Source of the DNA: Candidatus Galacturonatibacter soehngenii
GTDB lineage: Bacteria > Bacillota > Clostridia > Lachnospirales > Lachnospiraceae
DNA length: 64,000 nucleotides
NCBI RefSeq assembly: GCF_008830185.1
Contig: NZ_WAGX01000003.1
Span: 218,534 to 282,533, forward strand
Direction of reading: 5' to 3'
Shown one piece after another: positions 16,671 through 26,034 of this stretch (positions are counted from its first letter, which is position 1; every line of letters begins with the position of its first letter). Below the pieces are notes generated by a model. The model did no database searches, was not told the DNA's origin, and worked only from the letters and a program-made list of their open reading frames with translations. Position numbers and translations under genes: made by a program.

Positions 16671-17690
16671 ATGAATTCATTTAATAAGTTAAATGTTGCT
16701 ACTAGACGTGCTATTTATTCTTTAGGAATTTTAGTTGCGCTGTTCGCATTATTTTCAATTTTATCATTTGATAAGTTTATGGCACCTACAAATTTACAAA
16801 ATCTTTTGCAACAAATTGTTACATATACCATTATTGGATGCGGATTAACTTTTTGTCTTGTCTGTGGAGGTAACGATCTCTCAGCAGGAGCATCAATGGC
16901 ATTATCAGGTATTATTGTAGTAAGCCTTTTAGCAAAAGGTCTTCCATTATGGTTATGTATTATTCTTTGCCTAACAATGGGAATTTTAACAGGTGTTATG
17001 AACGGATTCTTTATTGAAATATTAGGAGTAGTACCTTTTGTTGCCACACTTGCAACACAGTGGGTATATCGAGGTTTAGCCAATGTTATTGTTAATGGAG
17101 CACCAGTTTATACAACTACAATTCCTTCAACTAAGGTTCAATCACAGTTTTATTTACTTGGTGGCGGGAGAATTGGAGGAGACGGACTTCCATACAGTGT
17201 TATTATCACATTAGTTTATGCACTTATCTTGGGCGTTGTTTTAGCTAAAAGTAGTATAGGTCGCCAAATCTATGCATGTGGTTCAAACTTAGAGGCAGCG
17301 AAATTATCTGGTATTAACGCAGTAAAGACTCGTATGTTTGCATATTGTATTTCAGGTTTATCAGCAGCGATTTGTGGTATCTTAGTTGCATCTCGTTTAT
17401 CAAGTGCACAACCAACAGCAGGTGTTGGTTATGAAATGGAGGCAATTGCAGCATCTGTTCTTGGAGGTATTTCAATCCTTGGTGGAGAAGGTACCATTTT
17501 AAATACAATAATTGGAGCACTTATGATGGGTGTAATCAGAAACGGTTTGAACTTAAATGGTATCAACTCTTTCTGGCAGCAAGTTATTGTTGGATTGATT
17601 CTATTAGTTGCAGTAGCATCTCAAACAGCAAATAAAGCAGGAAATTTAGATACGATTAAACGTTTCTTTAGTAAAAAGCAAAAAGCTTAA
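16671..17690 (+). CDS. Sugar ABC transporter permease, RbsC type
   Basis: A 339-residue membrane protein of the BPD_transp_2 family with about eight to ten helices. It has the family patterns LVCGGNDLSAGASMALSG near residue 65 and GSNLEAAKLSGIN with a conserved EAA-like loop near residue 205. It forms the membrane channel with the two-domain ATPase upstream and takes substrate from the lipoprotein encoded 20 nt downstream. An AGAAAGGAAG site precedes the ATG. The substrate is probably a pentose, hexose or related compound, but the exact one is not determined. Confidence 0.94.
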   Translation: MNSFNKLNVATRRAIYSLGILVALFALFSILSFDKFMAPTNLQNLLQQIVTYTIIGCGLTFCLVCGGNDLSAGASMALSGIIVVSLLAKGLPLWLCIILCLTMGILTGVMNGFFIEILGVVPFVATLATQWVYRGLANVIVNGAPVYTTTIPSTKVQSQFYLLGGGRIGGDGLPYSVIITLVYALILGVVLAKSSIGRQIYACGSNLEAAKLSGINAVKTRMFAYCISGLSAAICGILVASRLSSAQPTAGVGYEMEAIAASVLGGISILGGEGTILNTIIGALMMGVIRNGLNLNGINSFWQQVIVGLILLVAVASQTANKAGNLDTIKRFFSKKQKA

Positions 17691-17710
17691 AATAAAAGGA
17701 GGATATTAAT

Positions 17711-18772
17711 ATGAGAAGAGTAGCAGCACTATTAATTGCAGGGGTTTTAGCAGTTTCAACTCTTGTAGGATGTGGCTCAAAAGCACCAGAAAAGGAAACA
17801 ACTCCAGAAGTTGGTCAAGAAACAAATGATGCTTCAGGTCAAGCAGATGACAGCGCAAGTGAAGACAAAAAAACAATTTATGTAATCGTTAAAGTACTTG
17901 GTAACCAGTATTGGAGTGTATTACAAGCAGGTGCAGAAAAGGCTGGAAAAGAATTAGGATGTAATGTTGTTATCGTTGGTACTTCATTAGAATCTGACAT
18001 CGAAGGACAGTTAACATTATTACAAAACGCAGTATCCGCACAGGCAGATGCCATTGTTATTGCACCACTTGACAGTGTATCTTTGGATGCACCAATTACA
18101 GAAGCTTATAATTCAGGAACACCAGTTGTATTAGTTGATACAGTTATCAACAGCGATAACTACAGCGCAGCTTTATTAACAGATAACGTTGAAGCAGGTA
18201 AAGCAGCAGCAGGGGAACTTTTAAAGAGATTAAAAGATAAAGGTGTAAAAGAAACAGAAGAAGCACAAGTTGCAATTCAGGTTGGATCTACTGGTTCCCA
18301 GACAATCAATGACCGTGTAAAAGGTTTCAATGAGTATTGGGAAGCAAATGCTCCAGAAAGCTGGACGGTATTAAATGATGATATCAAAGTAAACGAAGGT
18401 GACATCAGTAAAGCAGTTGGTTTCTGCCAAGATTTCTTAACAACATATCCAAACCTTAAGGGTGTATTTGGACCAAACAATGGTTCTACAGTTGGATTTG
18501 TAACTGGTCTTACAGAATCCCAAAGAAAAGATGTATCAATGGTAGGATTTGACTTCTCATCTGAAATCGAAACCATGATCAGAGCTGGTGAATTTGATGT
18601 AGCATCTGTTGTACAACGTCAATATTTCATGGGATATGATGGTGTAAAAAATGCATTAAAACTTGCTCAAGGTGGAACAGTAGAAGAGAAGAAGATTGAT
18701 ACTGGTGTTATCTTAGTCGATAAAACAAATGTAGATTCTGAAGAAGTACAAAGTGTTATCAATCCAAAATAA
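17711..18772 (+). CDS. Sugar ABC transporter substrate-binding lipoprotein, RbsB type
   Basis: A 353-residue Peripla_BP_4-like protein. The signal peptide ends in the lipobox LVGC (Cys21), followed by an acidic low-complexity linker that spaces the domain from the membrane. The binding lobe begins IYVIVKVLGNQYWSVLQAG, and IVIAPLDSVSLDAPITEAYN is the usual family hinge region. It delivers ligand to the permease upstream. Codon use is highly biased and the gene is followed by a strong hairpin, both consistent with high expression. Confidence 0.94.
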   Translation: MRRVAALLIAGVLAVSTLVGCGSKAPEKETTPEVGQETNDASGQADDSASEDKKTIYVIVKVLGNQYWSVLQAGAEKAGKELGCNVVIVGTSLESDIEGQLTLLQNAVSAQADAIVIAPLDSVSLDAPITEAYNSGTPVVLVDTVINSDNYSAALLTDNVEAGKAAAGELLKRLKDKGVKETEEAQVAIQVGSTGSQTINDRVKGFNEYWEANAPESWTVLNDDIKVNEGDISKAVGFCQDFLTTYPNLKGVFGPNNGSTVGFVTGLTESQRKDVSMVGFDFSSEIETMIRAGEFDVASVVQRQYFMGYDGVKNALKLAQGGTVEEKKIDTGVILVDKTNVDSEEVQSVINPK

Positions 18773-18790
18773 AACAGATATATTTTCATA

Positions 18791-18833
18791 GCCAATTTAT
18801 TACGCTTTCCACATTTGTGGAAGGCGTATTGGC
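18791..18833 (+). other. Intercistronic hairpin after the binding-protein gene
   Basis: ACGCTTTCCACA (18802-18813) pairs with TGTGGAAGGCGT (18816-18827), one wobble, and GCCAAT (18791-18796)/ATTGGC (18828-18833) extends the stem. Only a short T run follows, so it is more likely a partial terminator or an mRNA-stabilising element that lowers expression of the next gene relative to the binding protein. Confidence 0.65.
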
Positions 18834-18862
18834 GGTTTTGAAAGAAGATAGAAAGTAGGGGC

Positions 18863-19876
18863 ATGAAAAAGAGCAAGATATTGATTGGTGGTTTACTTAT
18901 TTTTGTCATTTTGGGTCAAGTAGGATATGGATATATAAAGAAGAATATGAAAAAGGAAGCAGTTCCAGAATATGTTTTTACCTATGCAGAAAATCAAGCT
19001 GAAGGCTATCCCACAACGGAAGCAGCATATTTATTTTCTGAACTTGTATATGAACGGTCGCAAGGTAGAATTAAAATCAATGTACATTCTAGTGGTTTTC
19101 TTGGGGATGAGGTGTCTGTAATTGAACAATTACAGTATGGAGGCCTCGATTTTGTAAGGGCTTCAATTATGACAATGGGAGAATTTATACCTAAGATTAA
19201 CGTGTTACAGTTACCGTATTTATATAATGACTCAAATCATATGTGGAAGGTCTTAAATGGAGAAATTGGGCAAGAATTTATGGATAGTCTAAAAGATCAT
19301 GGGCTAACAGCCTTGTCTTGGTATGATGCAGGAATGAGAAATTTTTATACAAGACAAAAGGTAGAAAACTTGGAGGATTTAAAAGGTCTTAAAATAAGAG
19401 TAGCAAAATCGGAGTTTATGAAAGAATTAGTATCCTCTCTTGGTGCGACTCCTGTTGCTATGGATTATTCTGAAATATACTCTTCCTTAGAGTTAGGAGA
19501 GATTGATGGTGCTGAAAACAATTGGCCTTCTTACGTATCCACAGATCATTACAAAGTGGCAGGATATATGATATTAGATGAGCATAATCAGATTCCAGAA
19601 CTACAGTTGGTATCTCAAATTACTTGGAATAAATTATCCAAAGAAGATCAAGCAATCATAAAAGAATGTGCATTGGATTCTGCCATCTATGAACAAAAGC
19701 TTTGGGAAGAGCATGTAAAGACTTCAAGAGAAAGGGCTGTAAAAGCAGGAGTAATTGTTACAGAATTAAAAAAAGAAGAAAAACAGCGCTTTAGAGAGGC
19801 TGCCATGCCTGTTTATAAACTGCTAACACCAGAATATCAGGATTTAATTCAAAGAATAAGAGAGGAAGACAATTAG
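18863..19876 (+). CDS. Membrane-anchored TRAP-type (DctP-family) binding protein, probable sensor subunit
   Basis: A 337-residue DctP-family protein with an uncleaved-looking N-terminal helix (about 5-24) and no lipobox, unlike a transport lipoprotein. The ligand-binding core includes LKGLKIRV, whose Arg normally binds a carboxylate, and IDGAENNWPSY. No TRAP membrane subunits are adjacent: it sits last in an ABC sugar transporter operon beside a kinase/regulator pair. Its closest relative in the window is the protein at 36625, which is also anchored and also follows a kinase and regulator. I infer a role in presenting ligand to the kinase. Confidence 0.85.
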   Translation: MKKSKILIGGLLIFVILGQVGYGYIKKNMKKEAVPEYVFTYAENQAEGYPTTEAAYLFSELVYERSQGRIKINVHSSGFLGDEVSVIEQLQYGGLDFVRASIMTMGEFIPKINVLQLPYLYNDSNHMWKVLNGEIGQEFMDSLKDHGLTALSWYDAGMRNFYTRQKVENLEDLKGLKIRVAKSEFMKELVSSLGATPVAMDYSEIYSSLELGEIDGAENNWPSYVSTDHYKVAGYMILDEHNQIPELQLVSQITWNKLSKEDQAIIKECALDSAIYEQKLWEEHVKTSRERAVKAGVIVTELKKEEKQRFREAAMPVYKLLTPEYQDLIQRIREEDN

Positions 19877-19896
19877 TAAAAAGTGAATATATAATA

Positions 19897-19937
19897 AAAA
19901 GCCTATCTTTCTATTTATATATAGAAGATAGGCTTTT
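19897..19937. terminator. Bidirectional terminator between the anchored DctP gene and aroE
   Basis: AAAAGCCTATCTT (19897-19909) and the following CTAT pair with ATAG then AAGATAGGCTTTT ending at 19937, with one bulged T. A/T runs on both sides serve the converging genes ending at 19876 (+) and 19959 (-). Confidence 0.88.
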
Positions 19938-19958
19938 ATAATACGAGAAAGATTTTGT

Positions 19959-20825
19959 TTAGGAGAAAAATTTCTCCTTGATTATTCTTATAGGCATTTC
20001 TTGACCAGTCCATAATTTAAAAGCTTCTGCACCTTGATAAAGAAGCATATACATTCCGTTAAAGGTATTAAGCCCCGCTTCTTTTGCTAATTTTAATAAT
20101 TTTGTTTGGGCAGGGTTATAAATAACATCTGATACAATAAGATTTTCATGAAACATACTACTATCATTTATAATACTATTGTCTATGTTTGGTGACATAC
20201 CAACAGAAGTACCGTTTGTTAGAATGGCACTTTCTTGTAGGCTCTTTCTAAGTGAAGTATCATCAGGCAGTTCGTATAAGCTTGCTTTACAATTCGTTGT
20301 AGCATTAATGTTATCGATTAAGTTAATTGCACGGTCGAAAAACTGATCTTTAATACTATAAACATCAATGGCGGACACACCATCAAGTGCTGCTTGTGCG
20401 CAAATAGCCGTTGCTGCGCCACCTGCACCAAGAAGTGTCATTTTCTTGCCAATGATATCAAAACCTGCATCTTTTACCGCTTGCATATATCCAACACCAT
20501 CGGTATTATGGGCTGTTAATATACCATTATCATTCACAACTGTATTAGCAGCTCCAATTAGCTTAGCAGCAGGAGATAGGTGATCTACGTATTCGCATAT
20601 TAGATTCTTATCTGGCATGGTGCAGTTAAAACCTCTTACGCCAAGTACTTTTAATCCTTCTACTGCGGTTTTTAAGTTTTCGGTTCCAACATCAAATGCA
20701 AGGTAGACATAATCCAGATTTAATTGCTGAAATGACTCATTGTGCATCAACGGTGAAATGCTGTGGGAAACAGGGCTACCTAAAAGACCTGTAAGGACAG
20801 TGTGACCAGTTATTCTTTCAATCAT
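19959..20825 (-). CDS. aroE: Shikimate/quinate dehydrogenase, YdiB type
   Basis: About 288 residues from MIERITGH. It interconverts dehydroshikimate and shikimate (or quinate) with NAD(P). Visible are SHSISPLMHN for substrate binding, the catalytic Lys in TMPDK, GAANTVVN, NTDGVGY and the Rossmann LLGAGGAATAI. The stretches TMPDKNLICEYVDHLSPAAK and LLYQGAEAFKLWTGQEMP follow E. coli YdiB more closely than AroE. I place the start at 20825, after GGCGG; in-frame upstream codons to 20897 have no good ribosome site. Other shikimate genes in the window, aroD and aroK, are 30 kb away. Confidence 0.93.
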   Translation of the reverse strand: MIERITGHTVLTGLLGSPVSHSISPLMHNESFQQLNLDYVYLAFDVGTENLKTAVEGLKVLGVRGFNCTMPDKNLICEYVDHLSPAAKLIGAANTVVNDNGILTAHNTDGVGYMQAVKDAGFDIIGKKMTLLGAGGAATAICAQAALDGVSAIDVYSIKDQFFDRAINLIDNINATTNCKASLYELPDDTSLRKSLQESAILTNGTSVGMSPNIDNSIINDSSMFHENLIVSDVIYNPAQTKLLKLAKEAGLNTFNGMYMLLYQGAEAFKLWTGQEMPIRIIKEKFFS

Positions 20826-20911
20826 ATTAATTCCGCCTTTATTCATAATTATAATTTCTATTATGATAATAAAAAAAAATTCTAATGTCAAATGCAAACG
20901 TAATAAATGAC

Positions 20912-20940
20912 TTGAACCATTTAGAAATCTTATATATAAT
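20912..20940 (+). promoter_or_regulatory. Promoter of the DMT permease-yqeG unit
   Basis: TTGAAC (20912-20917), a 17-nt spacer and TATAAT (20935-20940) lie 35 nt before the permease ATG. Confidence 0.75.
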
Positions 20941-20975
20941 GGTACAAGAATATTAGAATAGGACGTTAAGATAAA

Positions 20976-21884
20976 ATGAAAGTAAAAAAAAAAAAGACGA
21001 TTGCAAGTTTTGGCTTATTAGTTGCTACTCTAATTTGGGGATTTGCTTTTGTCGTGGTAAAAGATGCACTTGATTATGTACCACCAGTTTATATGCTTGC
21101 ATTTCGTTTTACAATAGCAAGCATTGGACTTTTGTTTGTATTTTCAAAAAGACTTCGAATGATTAATATAAATAATGTAAAATCTAGTATTGTATTGGGT
21201 ATATTATTGTATATAAGTTATTTATTGCAAACCATTGGCTGCCTATATACGACGGCTGGCAAAAATGCATTTATCACTACAATTTATGTTGTAATAGTTC
21301 CATTTCTTTATTGGTTGATTAGTAAGCAAAAGCCAGATATTTATTGTCTTGTTTCGGCCTTTATGGCGATAATTGGAATCGGACTGCTTTCCCTGAATTC
21401 GGATTTAAGTATAAACCTTGGAGATGTATTGACATTACTGTGTGGATTTGGATATGCGATTCATTTAATTTACATTAATAAGTATTCAAAATATCAAGAT
21501 CCCATTATACTAACGTTTTTACAAATTCTTGTAGCAGCTATATTATCTTGGTTAACAGCACCAATCATGGATGGAGGTTTTCCAGTAGATGCTACAAATC
21601 CCAATATCATGGTCGGAATGTTATATCTTGGTATTGGAAGTACCATGATTGCCTATTTGCTTCAAAATATAGGACAAAAATACATTGAACCGTCAACTGC
21701 TGCATTATTATTATCTATGGAATCTGTATTTGGTGCCATATTTTCTGTTTTGATTCTGAAAGAAATAGTAACAATAAAAATGTTGATTGGCTGTAGCTTA
21801 ATCTTTACGGCAGTTATTATGGCAGAAACAAAGTTTGAATTTATAAGATTAACTGGAAGGAAAAGGAGTATCGATCATGCTTAA
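20976..21884 (+). CDS. EamA/DMT-superfamily permease
   Basis: A 302-residue protein with ten predicted membrane helices in two EamA repeats; the first begins TLIWGFAFVVVKDAL and the second LCGFGYAIHLIYINKY. Members export amino acids or other metabolites, and the substrate here is unknown. The repeat end GSTMIAYLLQNIGQKY is typical of the family. The ribosome site is weak. The gene overlaps yqeG by 8 bp, so the two are co-translated. Confidence 0.9.
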   Translation: MKVKKKKTIASFGLLVATLIWGFAFVVVKDALDYVPPVYMLAFRFTIASIGLLFVFSKRLRMININNVKSSIVLGILLYISYLLQTIGCLYTTAGKNAFITTIYVVIVPFLYWLISKQKPDIYCLVSAFMAIIGIGLLSLNSDLSINLGDVLTLLCGFGYAIHLIYINKYSKYQDPIILTFLQILVAAILSWLTAPIMDGGFPVDATNPNIMVGMLYLGIGSTMIAYLLQNIGQKYIEPSTAALLLSMESVFGAIFSVLILKEIVTIKMLIGCSLIFTAVIMAETKFEFIRLTGRKRSIDHA

Positions 21885-22383
21885 AAGATTTTACCCAAAT
21901 GAATATGCCAATTCATCCTATGTTATTAATTATGAAGAGTTGTATCAGAAAGGATTTCGAGGTATTTTATTTGATGTAGATAATACATTGGTTTCACATG
22001 GAGCGAAGGCAGATGACAAGGCAAAAGAATTAATTACGAAACTAAAAAACATTGGTTTTAAAGTTTGTCTAATATCAAATAATAAGGAAGAAAGAGTAAG
22101 AACTTTTAATGATGAAGTTCAAGTACAATATATCTTTAATGCAAGAAAGCCTTCTAGAAAAGGATATCAACAGGCAATGAATACCATAGGAACGAATAAA
22201 GAAAATACAATTTTTATTGGAGATCAAATTTTTACAGATGTATTTGGAGCAAATCGTGCTGGATTAAAGACAATACTGGTAAAACCAATCCATCCAAAGG
22301 AAGAGATTCAAATTGTTTTAAAAAGATACTTGGAAAAAATTGTGTTGTATTTTTATAAAAAATCTCAAAATAAAAAGGATTAA
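21877..22383 (+). CDS. yqeG: YqeG-family HAD phosphatase
   Basis: A 168-residue HAD subfamily IIIA protein. Motif I is LFDVDNTLV (nucleophile Asp near residue 31), motif II is in LISNNKEE, and the C-terminal motif GDQIFTDVFGANRAG carries the metal-binding Asp. The family acts as a phosphatase of uncertain substrate, in many bacteria possibly phosphatidylglycerophosphate. An AAAGGAG site precedes the ATG. The close spacing of aroE, yqeG and efp is a common clostridial arrangement, although aroE is inverted here. Confidence 0.92.
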   Translation: MLKRFYPNEYANSSYVINYEELYQKGFRGILFDVDNTLVSHGAKADDKAKELITKLKNIGFKVCLISNNKEERVRTFNDEVQVQYIFNARKPSRKGYQQAMNTIGTNKENTIFIGDQIFTDVFGANRAGLKTILVKPIHPKEEIQIVLKRYLEKIVLYFYKKSQNKKD

Positions 22384-22437
22384 TCGTAAAGTGTTTACAT
22401 CGTCATTGTAAGTGAAGCAATGGACACAAAAAAATAG

Positions 22438-22466
22438 TTGAAAAAAATGGTCATTTATTATAGAAT
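22438..22466 (+). promoter_or_regulatory. Promoter of efp
   Basis: TTGAAA (22438-22443), a 17-nt spacer and TAGAAT (22461-22466) are 64 nt upstream of the efp ATG. Confidence 0.65.
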
Positions 22467-22530
22467 ATTAGAGAGTGTGGTAACAGAACAAGATTTACCA
22501 TCGGTACTATTTTAAGGAGGAATATCAGAC

Positions 22531-23088
22531 ATGATATCAGCAGGTGATTTTAGAAATGGTATTACAATAGAAGTTGATAGTAATATATTTCAGATTATTG
22601 ATTTCCAGCATGTAAAGCCAGGAAAAGGTGCAGCATTTGTTAGAACGAAATTAAAGAATATTATTAGTGGTGGCGTAGTTGAAAAAACTTTCAGACCTAC
22701 AGAAAAATTCCCACAAGCACGTATTGATAGAAATGATATGCAATATCTATATTCAGATGGAGATTTATATAATTTCATGGATACTGAAACATTTGAGCAA
22801 ATTGCCTTAAATGCAGACGAAATTGGTGATGCATTAAAATTTGTAAAAGAAAATGAAATGGTTAAAATCTGCTCTCATAATGGTAAGGTATTTGCAGTTG
22901 AACCACCTTTATTTGTTGAACTTGAGATTACAGACACAGAACCAGGTATCAAAGGTGACACAGCAACAGGCGCAACAAAACCAGCTGTTGTAGAAACAGG
23001 CGCAACTGTTTATGTTCCATTATTTGTAAACCAAGGTGATAAAATCAAAATTGACACCAGATCAGGTGATTATCTATCTAGAATATAA
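22531..23088 (+). CDS. efp: Elongation factor P
   Basis: A 185-residue, three-domain factor that binds between the P and E sites of the ribosome and relieves stalling at polyproline stretches. Domain I holds the loop KPGKGAAF, with Lys32 at the position modified in other bacteria. The C-terminal [12 protein letters not shown] is the EF-P signature. AAGGAGG is well placed before the ATG. It has its own promoter and is closed by a strong terminator. Confidence 0.98.
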   Translation: MISAGDFRNGITIEVDSNIFQIIDFQHVKPGKGAAFVRTKLKNIISGGVVEKTFRPTEKFPQARIDRNDMQYLYSDGDLYNFMDTETFEQIALNADEIGDALKFVKENEMVKICSHNGKVFAVEPPLFVELEITDTEPGIKGDTATGATKPAVVETGATVYVPLFVNQGDKIKIDTRSGDYLSRI

Positions 23089-23094
23089 TTATTT

Positions 23095-23137
23095 AAATAG
23101 TATATAGAAATTAATATCGGGTTTCTATATACTATTT
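23095..23137 (+). terminator. Intrinsic terminator after efp
   Basis: AAATAGTATATAGAAA (23095-23110) pairs perfectly with TTTCTATATACTATTT (23122-23137), beginning 7 nt after the efp stop codon. Confidence 0.9.
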
Positions 23138-23431
23138 CTTCTATACATAATATGTAAGCAATTAAGCTTCTTGTTTCGATACGCAATAAATAGATTTATT
23201 TCTAAATAAATTCTTGCACATTTCGTGCTTATTTTTCCTATCGTGATTTAAATTCAATGTTAGTTATATTCCGTTTGTACTTGTATGTTAATTTTGGGGT
23301 TAATATAAATCAATAAAACGTCTTGAAAAATAGTCAGAGAGTCTATGCTTCCAAGATAAGAGGAGGGGAGTGTCATTTAATCATCAACTTTATTTACCAA
23401 TATTAAGCTTATTATGAAAGAAGGGGAATTA
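23138..23431. other. Intergenic region, no feature recognised
   Basis: Apart from AT-rich inverted stretches near 23185-23215 I see no gene, riboswitch or convincing promoter. A TTGAAA near 23323 with TATGCT 15 nt on is too weak to call. An AGGAGGGG at 23360-23368 is not followed by a start codon. Confidence 0.4.
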
Positions 23432-24328
23432 ATGAATTATAAGATTTTTAAAGAAGAAATATGTAACTTAATTGCACAAAAAGTTGGAGACGAATGTGAG
23501 GTTTCACTTAAGACAATAAGAAAGAACAATGATGTTGTCTTAGATGGTTTGACACTTCGTAAAGAAAATGAGAGTATCTCTCCAACTATTTACTTAAATC
23601 ATTATTATAAAAGTTATCTAACAGGAGAAAGCATTAATGAAATTGTGAACGAGATAATGGAATTATATGATGAAAATAATAAGCAGATGAATATCGACAC
23701 TTCGTTTTTTTCAAACTATGAGTGTACAAAACAACGCATTGTATTTAAAATGATTCATTATGAAAAGAACAAGATTTTACTAGATAGTATCCCTCATATC
23801 AAATTTCTAGATTTAGCAATTGTATTCTATTATTTGGTCCATAGTGAGAAATTCGGAAATGCTACCATATTGATTTATAATTCTCATTTAGAGATATGGG
23901 GAATCGGAAGTTATGAGATTTTTCAGGTTGCAAAAGCGAATACGCAACGACTATTACCACACAAAGTGAGTCGGATTGAAGATATTTTAAAGGAAGAATT
24001 AGAAGAAGAGTATTGGGATGAGATAGAAGAAGGGGATATACCTATGTATGTCCTAACGAATCATTCGAAACTAAATGGTGCAGCATGCATGCTTTATCCA
24101 GAGGTTTTAAAAGAGTTTTCCCGTACAGTGGGTTGTGATTTATATCTTTTGCCAAGTAGTGTACATGAAATCATTATCATTCCAAAATCACATAAAACGA
24201 AAGTAAGTGAATTGAAAGCAATGGTAAAAGAAACGAATGAGAATCATGTAGAAAAAGAAGAAATATTATCTTATAGCGTATATGAATATTTGCAAGAAGA
24301 AGACAGATTGCAAATTGCAGTCGAATAA
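23432..24328 (+). CDS. DUF5688-family protein
   Basis: About 298 residues, soluble and acidic, with no signal peptide or membrane helix. The N-terminus (MNYKIFKEEICN, then VSLKTIRKNNDVVLDGLTLR and SPTIYLNHYY) resembles DUF5688, a family of unknown role common in Lachnospiraceae, and the C-terminal half contains LYLLPSSVHEIIIIP. I choose the ATG at 23432 because GAAGGGGA precedes it; the ATG at 23414 has no ribosome site. It is a single-gene unit. No function can be assigned. Confidence 0.8.
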   Translation: MNYKIFKEEICNLIAQKVGDECEVSLKTIRKNNDVVLDGLTLRKENESISPTIYLNHYYKSYLTGESINEIVNEIMELYDENNKQMNIDTSFFSNYECTKQRIVFKMIHYEKNKILLDSIPHIKFLDLAIVFYYLVHSEKFGNATILIYNSHLEIWGIGSYEIFQVAKANTQRLLPHKVSRIEDILKEELEEEYWDEIEEGDIPMYVLTNHSKLNGAACMLYPEVLKEFSRTVGCDLYLLPSSVHEIIIIPKSHKTKVSELKAMVKETNENHVEKEEILSYSVYEYLQEEDRLQIAVE

Positions 24329-24421
24329 ACAGATTTATGAATAAACTATAAACTTCCAATTGATTATTTGAGGTATTTGAGGTACAATACTAGTTGTGGT
24401 ATTATAACCGAATACAAATAT

Positions 24422-24494
24422 GCATTCGTAGCTCAGGGGATAGAGCAGTGGTTTCCGGTACCACGTGTCGGGGGTTCGAATCCCTCCGGATGCA
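24422..24494 (+). tRNA. tRNA-Arg (anticodon CCG)
   Basis: A full cloverleaf: acceptor GCATTCG (24422-24428) with CGGATGC (24487-24493) and discriminator A; D-arm GCTC/GAGC; anticodon stem GTGGT (24448-24452)/ACCAC (24460-24464) with loop TTCCGGT, giving anticodon CCG (24455-24457), which reads CGG; T-arm with GTTCGAATC. CCA is not encoded. CGG is a rare codon in such AT-rich genomes, and no attachment-site duplication is seen beside it. Confidence 0.95.
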
Positions 24495-24672
24495 TAGGAA
24501 TCAAGTAAAATCAGGTGAATTATTTTTTTCATTGGAGCGTTAAAAAGAATATCATAAAAGATAATATTAAAATTTATTTTGTATGATTTGTAAATTCGAA
24601 AGATAAAATACATAAAATGTTCACGATTGTGTTATATAATATGGTCAGAGTTCGCAAAATCAGGAGGTTTAT

Positions 24673-25875
24673 ATGAAACTTAATTTCGAGAATATGAAAG
24701 CATTTTTGATAAAAAACAAAAACTATGTGATAATCGCAGTAATATTTGTAATAATGGTTGTAACCTTAGTAAAGGTATCGAATAACTCTTCTAAGAAGGC
24801 AGAAGAGGCAAAATCTGAGGAAGTTATTACGATAGATGAGAAAACACAGGAAGATGCGGAAGAAACGCAAGCTGAACCTACCAATGATTTGTTGGTAAAT
24901 GCTTATCCAGAAGTAAATGAATTAATTACGAAGTACTTTACTGCAATGGCGGAAGGTGATATTGATACCTTGCTTCAATTACAGAATCCTTTAAGTGAGG
25001 AGGAGCAAGCTCAAATTCTTCAAAAGAAAGAATATATTGAAGGTTACGATAATATAACTTGTTATACAAAGATTGGACCAGAGGAAAACTCATATATCGT
25101 TTTTGTTTATTATGAGATTAAGTTTATTAATATTAACACTCCAGTGCCAGGAGAAATTCCTCTTTATGTATGTACCAATGAGGATGGAACTCTTTATATC
25201 TATAATGGAGAATTTTCACCAGAAGTAAATTCATACATGGCTAGCATTGCTGCAGGACAAGATGTTGTAGACTTGCTTAATTCCATTGAAGCTAAGTTTA
25301 CACAGGCGCAGGAATCGGATCCGGACTTAAAGGAGTTTATCCAGAAATTGACAGGTTCAACCCAAGAAGAAGCAACCCAAGAGGAAGAGACACAAGAACA
25401 ACCAGCAGCAGAAGAAACGACACAAGAAGAGCCAGCGCAAGAGCAACCAGCTGATGTTTCAACAGCAGATGGTTTGCAAGAAGTTAATGAAACCGTATAT
25501 GCTACCGAGACGATTAATGTAAGAGAAGCAGATAACGAGAATGCGACTAAATTAGGACAACTTTATGTAGGTGAAAGTACCAAGAGAACTGGCGTGCTTT
25601 CCAATGGATGGAGTCGTATTGAATTCAATGGAAAAACAGGTTATGTATTATCCGAATATTTATCTAGTTCAGGTGGATTGCAAGAAGTAAAATATTTAAC
25701 TTCAACGGTTAATATCAGAGAACAAGCAGATGAAAACTCAAGTAGAGTTGGAACAGGTTATTTAGGAACCAAAGTTACAAGAACAGCAGTGCTAGATAGT
25801 GGCTGGAGTAGAATTAACTGTGATGGAGTAGTTGGTTATGTAAAAACTGAATTTTTGGCAGATACTTATAATTAG
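24673..25875 (+). CDS. Membrane-anchored protein with two C-terminal SH3b domains
   Basis: 400 residues. An N-terminal helix (about 17-35) anchors the protein with the rest outside. Residues about 70-215 form an unassigned domain beginning VNAYPEVNELITKYFTAMAEGD, which resembles small NTF2-like folds. A Glu/Gln/Thr-rich, repetitive linker (about 233-265) follows, then two bacterial SH3 repeats, each with xxNVRE or xxNIRE and a GWSRI core (about 275-335 and 342-398). SH3b domains usually bind cell-wall peptides. No catalytic domain is visible. Single-gene unit with AGGAGG and a terminator. Confidence 0.88.
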   Translation: MKLNFENMKAFLIKNKNYVIIAVIFVIMVVTLVKVSNNSSKKAEEAKSEEVITIDEKTQEDAEETQAEPTNDLLVNAYPEVNELITKYFTAMAEGDIDTLLQLQNPLSEEEQAQILQKKEYIEGYDNITCYTKIGPEENSYIVFVYYEIKFININTPVPGEIPLYVCTNEDGTLYIYNGEFSPEVNSYMASIAAGQDVVDLLNSIEAKFTQAQESDPDLKEFIQKLTGSTQEEATQEEETQEQPAAEETTQEEPAQEQPADVSTADGLQEVNETVYATETINVREADNENATKLGQLYVGESTKRTGVLSNGWSRIEFNGKTGYVLSEYLSSSGGLQEVKYLTSTVNIREQADENSSRVGTGYLGTKVTRTAVLDSGWSRINCDGVVGYVKTEFLADTYN

Positions 25876-25898
25876 ATATGATAAAATAGGTATGGTTT

Positions 25899-25930
25899 AG
25901 GATGTCGATAAAGTCGACATCCTTTATTTT
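25899..25930 (+). terminator. Intrinsic terminator after the SH3 protein
   Basis: AGGATGTCGA (25899-25908) pairs perfectly with TCGACATCCT (25914-25923), followed by TTATTTTT. Confidence 0.92.
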
Positions 25931-26034
25931 TCCATAATTTTACGATAAAATATTACATAAAAAATCATAATATTCATATGCTAATCATACAAATACACTT
26001 GAAGACGATAGCAATTATTTTGGAGGTGAAATAT

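Noticed and set aside
16715..17083. 122-codon minus-strand frame
   Set aside because: Antisense to the RbsC-type permease gene, with no ribosome site or recognisable domain.
24335..24613. 92-codon open frame on the minus strand
   Set aside because: It runs antisense across the tRNA-Arg gene; the GGIRTPDTWYRKPLLYPLSYE-like stretch is the tRNA complement translated, a familiar false annotation.
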